Shown in pieces: positions 1-5,448 of a stretch of DNA of 8,875 nucleotides; the stretch's first letter is position 1, and every line of letters begins with the position of its first letter. Origin of the DNA: Chamaesiphon sp. (lineage in GTDB: Bacteria > Cyanobacteriota > Cyanobacteriia > Cyanobacteriales > Chamaesiphonaceae); the NCBI GenBank assembly GCA_020059425.1, contig JAGVCD010000296.1, forward strand, positions 1 to 8,875, read 5' to 3'. The position numbers were made by a program, and so were the translations under genes. The notes under the pieces are model-generated. The model did not search any database and was not told where the DNA came from. It saw only the letters and a program-made list of their open reading frames with translations.

Positions 1-90
1 CGGCCAGGAGCCAACATGAAGCAGTTCATGGATATGGCTAGACAAGTCGACACCAAGAAAAGTCCTGGTCAACGGGCTAAAGCCAACTAG
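1..90 (+). CDS. C-terminal tail of an unidentified protein (5' end outside window)
   Basis: Frame 1 is open from the window edge to a TAG at 88-90, giving 29 residues that begin RPGANMKQFM and end GQRAKAN. The tail is hydrophilic, rich in Lys, Arg and Gln, with no membrane segment. It does not match a family I recognise, and 29 residues are too few to assign a function. It is judged coding because the frame is open to the edge and its stop sits only 6 nt from the stop of the convergent gene at 97-1197, typical of closely packed bacterial genes. It could also be a chance open stretch. Confidence 0.5.
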   Translation, partial: RPGANMKQFMDMARQVDTKKSPGQRAKAN

Positions 91-102
91 GTTGAGCTAG
101 TT
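85..102. repeat. Palindrome holding both stop codons of a convergent gene pair
   Basis: AACTAG (85-90), a 6-nt loop and CTAGTT (97-102) form a perfect 6-bp inverted repeat. The left arm contains the TAG of the + strand gene and the right arm the TAG (read as CTA) of the - strand gene. The stem is short and lacks a U-run on either side, so it is at best a weak two-way terminator. It may simply reflect both genes ending in Asn-TAG. Confidence 0.4.
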
Positions 103-1197
103 CCGATCGTTGGAACCATTACCAAATTCTTCCTTCACAAAAATCAAACTGCTATACATCTGAAAGGCTTGATCCCACAAGCTGTTCTTCCGCCTTGCTA
201 ACGGCACATGTGCAGTAATTTTTTGGAGCATTTCCGGATAAGCCAACGCCGTCTCCGCAAAAGGAGTGAAGTCACTCCAGAGCTTGGCCTGGCTTGTTTT
301 TTTGTGAATCTGGCTCAGGAGCTGCTGCCAATTTTCTCGACTAGTGATAGATCCCAATCCATCACCCACCTCTTGCTGAAAAGAATAATTTTGGTTGCAG
401 AACCGCAAAATTAAATTTTTACTGGGGACATGCAGATCGCAAATTTGCACATAATCTAGAATTTTTGATTTGTGGCGGATATTGGTACGAGTAGTACTAG
501 CAGTAACTTCAGTGATTTCTTCAAAAATTGGTAGCAGACCAGTCACAATTTGTTTAACTTCCGACCAGGCACAACCCATCTTCAATTTTTCACCATGTTC
601 ACTCACGCAATTAAAGGTAGCCTGGGGATTAAACTCTTCAATTAGTTTGACGCTGACCACAGTCATTTTTTTTACTGAGTTAAGCGGTGTGCAAAAACTA
701 GGGATCTGAACTTGTTGCAATTGTTGATGATAAAAATTTAATTCTCCCATATTACCCAGGCGATACAGTCGCCAACCGCGACTGGGTAAATGAAGACGGG
801 CGGTGTAAACATCTAGCTGCATAATTATTGCTAGTTGTTTAGCCATGACCAGTTTTTCCTCAGCACTGACTGGCTCTAAGATTAGTAAACCTGCTTCATC
901 GCCACCAGCTATGTGCAGTGACTGATCCAAAGCTGTTTGTCTTTGAGTTTGGAGTATTGTTTGAATTCGCTGGATACCAGTTCTGGCATCACTGACTATT
1001 TTAGAATTGACGGACTCCACCATCAGCCATTTATAAATCTTGGTGGCATTGTCAAAATGCTCAGTTGCTTCTTGCAGCTGAGCCGCATAAAGATGCACCA
1101 TATCATTGTGTGGCTGATTGTGCACCAAGGTCTTGATCAAATTTCTAGCGGTACGGTAATCCTGGCGGTTTAGAGCACTTTCTACTTGTTCAAACAT
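97..1197 (-). CDS. Conserved cyanobacterial-type protein with TPR-like N-terminus
   Basis: This is a 366-residue soluble protein with no signal peptide or membrane segment. Residues 1-60 form two or three short amphipathic helices of TPR character (ALNRQDYRTARNLI, then HLYAAQLQEA and FDNATKIYKWLM), usually a protein-binding fold. A linker at 75-110 leads to a middle domain whose clearest motif is LPSRGWRLYRLG at 137-148, followed by GELNFY. I recall this motif from uncharacterised cyanobacterial TPR proteins but cannot confirm it by search. The C-terminus carries a basic patch (LARRKNSLW, 333-341). The ATG at 1195-1197 is the natural start, because the TPR-like helix begins directly after it; no strong Shine-Dalgarno lies upstream. 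It is divergent from the HNH gene and convergent with the truncated gene at the window start. Biochemical function is unknown. Confidence 0.8.
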   Translation of the reverse strand: MFEQVESALNRQDYRTARNLIKTLVHNQPHNDMVHLYAAQLQEATEHFDNATKIYKWLMVESVNSKIVSDARTGIQRIQTILQTQRQTALDQSLHIAGGDEAGLLILEPVSAEEKLVMAKQLAIIMQLDVYTARLHLPSRGWRLYRLGNMGELNFYHQQLQQVQIPSFCTPLNSVKKMTVVSVKLIEEFNPQATFNCVSEHGEKLKMGCAWSEVKQIVTGLLPIFEEITEVTASTTRTNIRHKSKILDYVQICDLHVPSKNLILRFCNQNYSFQQEVGDGLGSITSRENWQQLLSQIHKKTSQAKLWSDFTPFAETALAYPEMLQKITAHVPLARRKNSLWDQAFQMYSSLIFVKEEFGNGSNDRN

Positions 1198-1260
1198 AGA
1201 TGGTTATCATAATACAGCCTTACAAATAAATATTTCCCTAAAACTATTTATGACTAACTC

Positions 1261-1306
1261 TCCGCCTAAAAAGCTGTGCCGAAAAATTGTGTTAGCATCA
1301 GGCGGA
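1261..1306. promoter_or_regulatory. Inverted repeat around a candidate extended -10 upstream of the HNH gene
   Basis: The 140-nt divergent spacer between the TPR-like gene and the HNH gene contains TCCGCCT (1261-1267) and AGGCGGA (1300-1306), a perfect 7-bp inverted repeat with a 32-nt loop. Inside the loop, TGTTAGCAT at 1290-1298 fits an extended -10 (TGn plus TAGCAT) for the HNH gene, with no good -35. The arrangement could be an operator flanking a promoter, or chance. No - strand promoter for the TPR-like gene was convincing. Confidence 0.3.
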
Positions 1307-1337
1307 ATCGTCATCAATTGGAGGTCGCCATCCTTTT

Positions 1338-1835
1338 ATGAGTAAGGTTTTAGTATTAAATGCTTCCTATGAACCATTAAATATTACTAGCTGGCGGCGA
1401 GCAGTGGTTTTGATGCTCAAAGATAGGGCCGAAGGATTAGAACATCATGGTCAGTATTTACTGGCGGACTTACCCCTCCCGACGGTAATTAGGCTCCGTC
1501 ACTATGTCAATATTCCGTATCAAGAAATTCCCCTCTCTCGTAAAAATATTTTGAATCGCGATCGGCATCGTTGTCAGTACTGCCAATACAGCGGAGCTGC
1601 CCTGACGATCGATCACATTATTCCCAGGTCGCGGGGTGGTCTAGACAGTTGGGAAAACTTAACAACGGCTTGTACACGTTGTAATGTCCGCAAGGGTAGC
1701 CGAACACCCCGCGAAGCTGGCATGGAGCTGTTTACCTCTCCCCGTCAGCCATCCAATAGCCTATATTTTGAACTTACCAAGCAAATTGAAAATGGCAGAC
1801 ACTTAGAGTGGCAAAAATATGTGATCGGAGCTTAA
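1338..1835 (+). CDS. HNH endonuclease family protein
   Basis: This 165-residue protein belongs to the small bacterial HNH nuclease family with the N-terminal form VLVLNASYEPLNI. The core runs from about residue 66 to 120: a CxxC pair (Cys79, Cys82), the HNH centre DHIIPRSRGG (92-101, with His93 the likely metal-linked general base), Asn107, and a second pair CTRCN (Cys112, Cys115, Asn116). The four cysteines should bind structural zinc and the His/Asn residues a catalytic divalent metal, so all key residues are present and the protein is probably an active DNA-cutting or nicking enzyme. The physiological target is unknown; the family is chromosomal and widespread in cyanobacteria rather than tied to a restriction system. 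The ATG at 1338 matches the family start; GGAGG at 1320-1324 lies 13 nt upstream, a rather long spacing. It has no co-directional partner close by: 318 nt separate it from the next gene. Confidence 0.92.
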   Translation: MSKVLVLNASYEPLNITSWRRAVVLMLKDRAEGLEHHGQYLLADLPLPTVIRLRHYVNIPYQEIPLSRKNILNRDRHRCQYCQYSGAALTIDHIIPRSRGGLDSWENLTTACTRCNVRKGSRTPREAGMELFTSPRQPSNSLYFELTKQIENGRHLEWQKYVIGA

Positions 1836-1936
1836 CAAAAAGCTGAAGTATTTAAAATAATTAGGGCGCTTTTCCGTATTTATGGGGATTGCGGATTCAT
1901 AAACATTTAGGTAGCATGGACGCAGACAAATTAATC

Positions 1937-1985
1937 GCCGTTATGAATAATATTTCACTAATGATAAGGTATTAATCGTAATGGC
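1937..1985 (+). repeat. Long imperfect stem-loop, candidate structured RNA element
   Basis: Positions 1937-1955 pair with 1967-1985: 18 of 19 positions pair in RNA (14 Watson-Crick and 4 G-U), with one A-A mismatch (1947/1975) and an 11-nt loop. The four G-U pairs would become A-C mismatches in the other strand, so the structure favours a + strand transcript. There is no U-run after it, so it is not a standard terminator. It matches no RNA family I know. It could be part of a small RNA or of the 5' leader of the DHH operon. Confidence 0.4.
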
Positions 1986-2020
1986 CGAACAGTGTGACCA
2001 TAGCAATCCATTAACGAAAT

Positions 2021-2033
2021 TGATAAAATATCA
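2021..2033. repeat. Short dyad TGATA-AAA-TATCA, possible operator
   Basis: This is a perfect 5-bp inverted repeat with a 3-nt centre, about 120 nt upstream of the DHH gene. The size and symmetry suit a dimeric helix-turn-helix regulator, but the region is AT-rich and chance is likely. Confidence 0.2.
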
Positions 2034-2064
2034 GTAATGTTAGATGTCGATTGCGCAGATCACC

Positions 2065-2088
2065 ACAAAGTCTCAAAATTCACTTTGT
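2065..2088. repeat. Inverted repeat ACAAAGT-N10-ACTTTGT
   Basis: This is a perfect 7-bp inverted repeat (2065-2071 and 2082-2088) with a 10-nt loop, 65 nt upstream of the DHH start. It is followed by a T-rich but interrupted stretch, so it is weak as a terminator. It could be an operator or leader hairpin for the DHH-sixA-gltA run. Confidence 0.25.
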
Positions 2089-2153
2089 ATTTACTTTTGT
2101 TGCTGAAAATAGTAGCTCCAGAGTACCTAACATAGCAAAACACCTTGGATAAA

Positions 2154-3446
2154 ATGTCATTAAATTCAGTTCATTCCACGTATGGCGTCTCAGCTATTGC
2201 TGATGCGCTTCCTCTGGGTAACCTGTCAGAATTACATGAACTGGCTGGCAAAGATCCGGCTACCCCTCTCAAATCTGAAGCAACTGATAGCGAAGTTGCC
2301 CTATTGACAACTCTGAAACAGATTGCTGAGCCATCCCTAATTGAAGTGATGGATAGTCGAATTGCTGGCCTCCGTGCTTGTTTGGAGAAGCACCGTGGTG
2401 AAAGACAACTAGTACTGCTCCAAGATTTCCCTGATCCTGATGCTTTGTCTGGCTCTTGGGCTTACCAATTAATTGCTAAGCAATATAATATTCAGTGTGA
2501 TTTGGTATATGCTGGCACCCTCAGTCATCAAGAAAATATTGCGCTGGTCAAATTGACTGGTTTACCAGCCAAGCGCTGGCCACTCAGTAGCATCAAAGAA
2601 AAAGACTTGTCTGTCTACCAAGGTTGCGTCTTGATTGATAATCAGGGCACCACTTGCCAGCTGTTGGAACTCATTCAACAAGCTGGCATTCCTATTACCG
2701 TGATTATCGATCACCACAGTCAACAGGATGAGTTGTCGGCAGAGTTTTCCGATATTCGACCTTCTACTCGTGCCACGGCAACGATTCTTACTCAGTACTT
2801 ACAAGCCGGTCTTCTCAAACTGGATAGTAGTGTCGGTGATCATGTGAAGTGCGCGACAGCTTTGATGCATGGGTTGCGATCGGACACCAACCGATTGATG
2901 CAAGCCCAAGAAGAAGACTTTCTGGCTGCTGGCTATTTAAGCCGCTTCTATGATGCACAGTTGCTCAATGCCGTGCTGCAAGTCTATCGTTCTAAGCGGG
3001 TGATGGATGTAATTCAAAAATCACTTACTAACCGCGTATTACAAAATAACTTTTCGATCGCTGGGGTAGGTTACCTCCGTTATGACGATCGGGATGCCAT
3101 CCCCCAAGCCGCCGACTTTTTGGTCACCGAAGAAAATGTGCATACCGCCGTAGTCTATGGCATTGTTCACGATGATGAAGGCGAAATGGAAATCATCATC
3201 GGTTCCCTGCGCACCTCCAAGCTCACCCTGGATCCAGATGAATTCATTAAAGAAGCCTTTGGCCGGGATTGCCAAGGTCGGTTCTTTGGCGGTGGTCGGT
3301 TTACTGCTGGCGGCTTTGAAATACCGGCTGGTTTCTTAGGCGGCTTTAACGAAAACTCCGATTTCGCCAGAATGAAGTGGGAAGTTTTTGATAACCAGGT
3401 CAAGCAAAAATTGGGCAAACTGGTGAACCCCACCGATCATATTTAA
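2154..3446 (+). CDS. DHH/DHHA1 family phosphoesterase (NrnA-like)
   Basis: The protein has 430 residues from this ATG. A TTG at 2145 in the same frame would add three; ATG is preferred, and neither has a good ribosome site. A variable N-terminus of about 60 residues precedes the DHH domain: motif I FPDPDALSGS (about 92-101), VLIDNQG (about 159-165), the DHHS signature (186-189), then GLRSDTNRL (about 240-248). The C-terminal DHHA1 domain carries GGGRFTAGGFEIP (379-391). Family members are Mn-dependent phosphoesterases acting on short oligonucleotides, pAp or c-di-nucleotides; the substrate here cannot be told from sequence. Oddities: the usual metal-binding His of motif I (HxxPDxDA) is Gln90, and the usual His of the DHHA1 GGGH motif is Arg382; both may be normal for cyanobacterial members. 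It lies 5 nt before sixA, so the two are probably co-transcribed. Confidence 0.88.
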   Translation: MSLNSVHSTYGVSAIADALPLGNLSELHELAGKDPATPLKSEATDSEVALLTTLKQIAEPSLIEVMDSRIAGLRACLEKHRGERQLVLLQDFPDPDALSGSWAYQLIAKQYNIQCDLVYAGTLSHQENIALVKLTGLPAKRWPLSSIKEKDLSVYQGCVLIDNQGTTCQLLELIQQAGIPITVIIDHHSQQDELSAEFSDIRPSTRATATILTQYLQAGLLKLDSSVGDHVKCATALMHGLRSDTNRLMQAQEEDFLAAGYLSRFYDAQLLNAVLQVYRSKRVMDVIQKSLTNRVLQNNFSIAGVGYLRYDDRDAIPQAADFLVTEENVHTAVVYGIVHDDEGEMEIIIGSLRTSKLTLDPDEFIKEAFGRDCQGRFFGGGRFTAGGFEIPAGFLGGFNENSDFARMKWEVFDNQVKQKLGKLVNPTDHI

Positions 3447-3451
3447 AACAC

Positions 3452-3949
3452 ATGGAAATATATCTGATTCGTCACGGGATTGCCGTCGAAGCGGAGGCTA
3501 CAGTCAATGATGAAGATCGTTGGTTGACCAAGCAGGGCACGAAAAAAGTGCGGCGGGTGGCATCGAACCTGCGCAGCCTGGATTTAGAGGTTGATATTAT
3601 TCTCTCTAGTCCGCTGGTGCGCGCTCAACAAACCGCCGAGCTACTAGTTGGCAAAGGATTAAGTGAAACTTTAGAGATTCATTCTGATCTAGCGCCAGAA
3701 GGTAATCTGGCGCATTGTATCCAGTGGCTCCAGGATTACCAATTTCGGCATCCTCTAGCACAAAGCGTTGTTTTGGTTGGCCATGAGCCAAGCTTAAGTA
3801 ATTTGGCGGAGATGTTGTTATTCAATCAGGTCTTTCAGCGTATTCAAATCAAAAAGGCTGGAATAATTGCCCTGCATTGGCCAGTAACAACTTCACCGAT
3901 TGGTAACTGTCAGCTCAGTTGGCTGATGCCGCCTAAACTCTGGCTTTAG
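3452..3949 (+). CDS. sixA: Phosphohistidine phosphatase SixA
   Basis: This 165-residue protein is a minimal member of the histidine phosphatase (phosphoglycerate mutase-like) superfamily, at the usual length for SixA. The catalytic RHG lies at residues 7-9 (EIYLIRHGIA; His8 is the phosphate acceptor). Arg57 in SSPLVRAQQTAE and His111 in VGHEPS complete the phosphate pocket. In E. coli, SixA removes phosphate from histidine phosphotransfer domains such as that of ArcB; cyanobacteria have no obvious ArcB, so the target here is unknown and might be a hybrid kinase or another phosphoprotein. The start lies 5 nt after the DHH stop, which suggests translation coupled to the upstream gene, as there is no clear Shine-Dalgarno. 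Another perfect feature inside the gene is a GC-rich hairpin at 3692-3713. Confidence 0.92.
   Translation: MEIYLIRHGIAVEAEATVNDEDRWLTKQGTKKVRRVASNLRSLDLEVDIILSSPLVRAQQTAELLVGKGLSETLEIHSDLAPEGNLAHCIQWLQDYQFRHPLAQSVVLVGHEPSLSNLAEMLLFNQVFQRIQIKKAGIIALHWPVTTSPIGNCQLSWLMPPKLWL
3692..3713. repeat. GC-rich perfect hairpin inside sixA
   Basis: GCGCCAGA (3692-3699) and TCTGGCGC (3706-3713) form a perfect 8-bp stem with a 6-nt loop in the middle of the coding sequence. It has no U-run after it. It might slow ribosomes or be an RNA-processing point in the operon transcript, but one such hairpin per window is near chance expectation. Confidence 0.3.
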
Positions 3950-3952
3950 GGC

Positions 3953-3958
3953 TATAAT
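3953..3958 (+). promoter_or_regulatory. Candidate -10 element (TATAAT) before citrate synthase
   Basis: A perfect TATAAT begins 4 nt after the sixA stop. Transcription would start near 3965, giving a leader of about 23 nt if translation begins at 3989, or an almost leaderless message if it begins at 3968. No -35 at proper spacing is visible and there is no TGn extension, so it may be chance. If real, it allows gltA expression independent of the two upstream genes. Confidence 0.35.
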
Positions 3959-3975
3959 TTTTCCATCATGGATGT

Positions 3976-3979
3976 GGAG
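3976..3979 (+). promoter_or_regulatory. Shine-Dalgarno GGAG deciding the gltA start
   Basis: GGAG lies 9 nt before the ATG at 3989. The ATG at 3968 lacks any such site; for that start the GGAG would lie inside the coding sequence. This favours the inner start. Confidence 0.5.
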
Positions 3980-3988
3980 AGCAAACTT

Positions 3989-5125
3989 ATGGTTGGTAGC
4001 GATTACAAACCTGGATTAGAAGGGGTAGCAGTTGCTCAGTCGAGCGTCAGTTATGTCAATGGTCAAGAAGGTATTTTAGAGTATCGCGGCATTCCGATTA
4101 GTGAGCTTGCCCATCGCAGTACTTTTATTGAGACTGCCTACTTATTAATTTGGAGTAGATTACCTAGCTCACTCGAATTAGCTGAATTTGAGCAAGAAAT
4201 TTATTCGCATCGGCGCATTAAATACCGAATCCGAGACATGATGAAATGTTTCCCCGAAACAGGTCATCCGATGGATGCGCTGCAAGCTTCGGCAGCTGCT
4301 TTGGGTTTGTTCTATTCCCGGCGGGCTTTAACTGATCCGATCTACATTTGGGAAGCTGTCACTCGTTTACTAGCCAAAATTCCGACGATGGTCGCTGCTT
4401 TCCAGCTGATGCGTAAAGGTAATGATCCGGTTTTGCCCCGCGACGACTTTGGTTATGCTGCAAATTTTCTATACATGCTCACCGAAAAAGAGCCTGACCC
4501 ATTGGCAGCTAGAGTTTTGGATATTTGTTTGATTCTCCATGCCGAACATACTATCAATGCTTCTACATTTTCGGCGATGGTGACGGCTTCTACTTTGACC
4601 GATCCTTATGCGGTGATTGCTTCTGCGGTGGGGACTTTAGCTGGCCCCTTACATGGGGGAGCTAATGAAGATGTGATTGCCATGCTTGAAGAAATTGGCA
4701 CGGTCGATCGAGTGCGTCCTTATGTAGAAGAATGCGTAGCTCAGAAGAAAAAAATTGTGGGTTTTGGCCACCGGGTTTATAAAGTCAAAGATCCTCGCGC
4801 TATTATCCTGCAAGACCTGGCGGAGCAACTTTTTGCCAAGTTTGGTCACGACAGGTATTACGATATCGCCGTCGAGCTAGAGAAAGTCGCCGAAGAATAT
4901 TACGGCCATAAGGGAATTTATCCCAATGTCGATTTTTACTCGGGTTTGGTTTACCGCAAGTTGGGAATTCCCGATGATTTATTTACACCGGTCTTTGCGA
5001 TCGCCCGGGTAGCGGGGTGGTTAGCCCACTGGAAAGAACAGCTGGGTGAAAATCGAATCTTTAGACCTACGCAAATTTACACTGGCGGTCATGGGCTGTC
5101 TTATCAATCGATCGAAGAACGCTAG
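3989..5125 (+). CDS. gltA: Citrate synthase (type I dimeric, bacterial short form)
   Basis: The enzyme joins acetyl-CoA and oxaloacetate to citrate, the entry step of the TCA branch, in the cytoplasm. From this start it has 378 residues, the normal size of the short bacterial and cyanobacterial form. The catalytic triad is complete: His222 in GPLHGGANED, His261 in GFGHRVYKVKDPRA and Asp315 in NVDFYSG. Supporting motifs are LEYRGI near the N-terminus, HAEHTINAST (about 184-193) and AHWKEQ near the C-terminus. Methylcitrate synthases share the fold, so 2-methylcitrate activity cannot be excluded, but no prp genes are nearby. An in-frame ATG at 3968 would add 7 residues; the inner ATG is chosen for its GGAG and because family members usually begin shortly before YKPGLEG. 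It follows sixA by 39 nt and may be read from the same transcript or from the TATAAT at 3953. A complete HIP1 octamer lies inside it at 4997-5004. Confidence 0.95.
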   Translation: MVGSDYKPGLEGVAVAQSSVSYVNGQEGILEYRGIPISELAHRSTFIETAYLLIWSRLPSSLELAEFEQEIYSHRRIKYRIRDMMKCFPETGHPMDALQASAAALGLFYSRRALTDPIYIWEAVTRLLAKIPTMVAAFQLMRKGNDPVLPRDDFGYAANFLYMLTEKEPDPLAARVLDICLILHAEHTINASTFSAMVTASTLTDPYAVIASAVGTLAGPLHGGANEDVIAMLEEIGTVDRVRPYVEECVAQKKKIVGFGHRVYKVKDPRAIILQDLAEQLFAKFGHDRYYDIAVELEKVAEEYYGHKGIYPNVDFYSGLVYRKLGIPDDLFTPVFAIARVAGWLAHWKEQLGENRIFRPTQIYTGGHGLSYQSIEER

Positions 5126-5128
5126 CTC

Positions 5129-5158
5129 TTGCCGAGATGCAGTAGGTCATGCTATCCT
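5129..5158 (+). promoter_or_regulatory. Candidate promoter of the tRNA-Ser gene
   Basis: TTGCCG (5129-5134) and TATCCT (5153-5158) are 18 nt apart, with TG at 5150-5151 making an extended -10 (TGCTATCCT). Transcription from about 5165 would give a leader of roughly 30 nt before the tRNA. The -35 starts 3 nt after the gltA stop. Confidence 0.45.
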
Positions 5159-5195
5159 TACAAAGGTGCACTAATAAATAGTTCACATCAAGTTT

Positions 5196-5284
5196 GGAGA
5201 GGTGGCTGAGTGGTCGAAAGCGGCCGATTGCTAATCTGTTATACGGTGTAAGCCGTATCGAGGGTTCGAATCCCTCCCTCTCCG
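5196..5284 (+). tRNA. trnS-GCU: tRNA-Ser (anticodon GCU, reads AGC/AGU)
   Basis: The cloverleaf is complete. The acceptor GGAGAGG (5196-5202) pairs with CCTCTCC (5277-5283), with discriminator G5284. The D stem is GCT/AGC. The anticodon loop TTGCTAA has GCT at 5230-5232. The long variable arm of class II tRNAs is ATACGG (5241-5246) with CCGTAT (5253-5258). The T arm is GAGGG/CCCTC around TTCGAAT. No 3' CCA is encoded, so it must be added by the nucleotidyltransferase. Oddity: in the anticodon stem, position 29 is C5225 and position 41 is T5237, a C-U mismatch, next to a G-U pair at 27-43; the other three pairs are normal. The gene lies 70 nt after gltA, followed at once by a strong terminator. 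Confidence 0.96.
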
Positions 5285-5291
5285 CTTTAAT

Positions 5292-5319
5292 AAAACCCTG
5301 GCCAAGGAGCCAGGGTTTT
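5292..5319 (+). terminator. Rho-independent terminator after tRNA-Ser
   Basis: AAAACCCTGGC (5292-5302) pairs perfectly over 11 bp with GCCAGGGTTTT (5309-5319) around a 6-nt loop, ending in a T4 run. Because the left arm starts with four A residues, the hairpin also has a U-run when read on the - strand. It should end tRNA transcripts and any read-through from gltA. Confidence 0.88.
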
Positions 5320-5437
5320 GTGTTAGGAAAAGTCTTGCAGTGAGATTTGATAAATTTCTACATCAATTCACCACTTTTGGGGCAGGTTCGCTTAAATTAG
5401 GGTTATATTCCTGTAGATTTTGAAGTACCATCCGATC

Positions 5438-5442
5438 GAGGA
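5438..5442 (+). promoter_or_regulatory. Shine-Dalgarno GAGGA of the small helical protein
   Basis: GAGGA lies 6 nt before the ATG at 5449, a good site that fixes the start. A weak -10-like TATATT is at 5404-5409 without a matching -35. Confidence 0.5.
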
Positions 5443-5448
5443 ACTAAC

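Larger units (their letters stand above)
1836..2153 (+). other. 318-nt intergenic region with several dyads, no convincing gene
   Basis: No ORF longer than about 20 codons was seen on either strand. The longest tidy one is a 19-codon frame at 1916-1975 with AGG just upstream, overlapping the large stem-loop. The region is AT-rich and holds a long imperfect stem-loop (1937-1985), a TGATA/TATCA dyad (2021-2033) and a perfect 7-bp inverted repeat (2065-2088), plus two copies of ATTAATCG at 1930 and 1971. No clear terminator follows the HNH gene. The promoter of the downstream operon must lie here, but no -35/-10 pair stands out; a weak candidate is TTGCTG at 2100-2105 with TACCTA at 2124-2129. 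Confidence 0.6.

Noticed and set aside
208..1173. Three + strand ORFs of about 70-80 codons (208, 470, 937) opposite the TPR-like gene
   Set aside because: They are antisense shadows of a well-supported 366-codon gene, with no ribosome sites or recognisable domains.
1338..1835. HNH protein as a homing endonuclease or restriction enzyme
   Set aside because: No intron, intein or methylase is nearby, and the protein matches a small widespread chromosomal HNH family.
1829..1844. AGCTT/AAGCT hairpin at the HNH stop as a terminator
   Set aside because: The stem is only 5 bp and is followed by GAAG rather than a U-run.
1930..1978. Two copies of ATTAATCG 41 nt apart as a binding-site pair
   Set aside because: Only 8 bp in AT-rich DNA, and the second lies mostly within the stem-loop arm, so they are not independent evidence.
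3039..3433. Short ORFs overlapping the end of the DHH gene on both strands
   Set aside because: They lie within the conserved DHHA1 coding region and have no features of their own.
5328..5378. AAAAGT/ACTTTT inverted repeat after the tRNA terminator
   Set aside because: The arms are 6 bp, AT-rich and 39 nt apart, well within chance.
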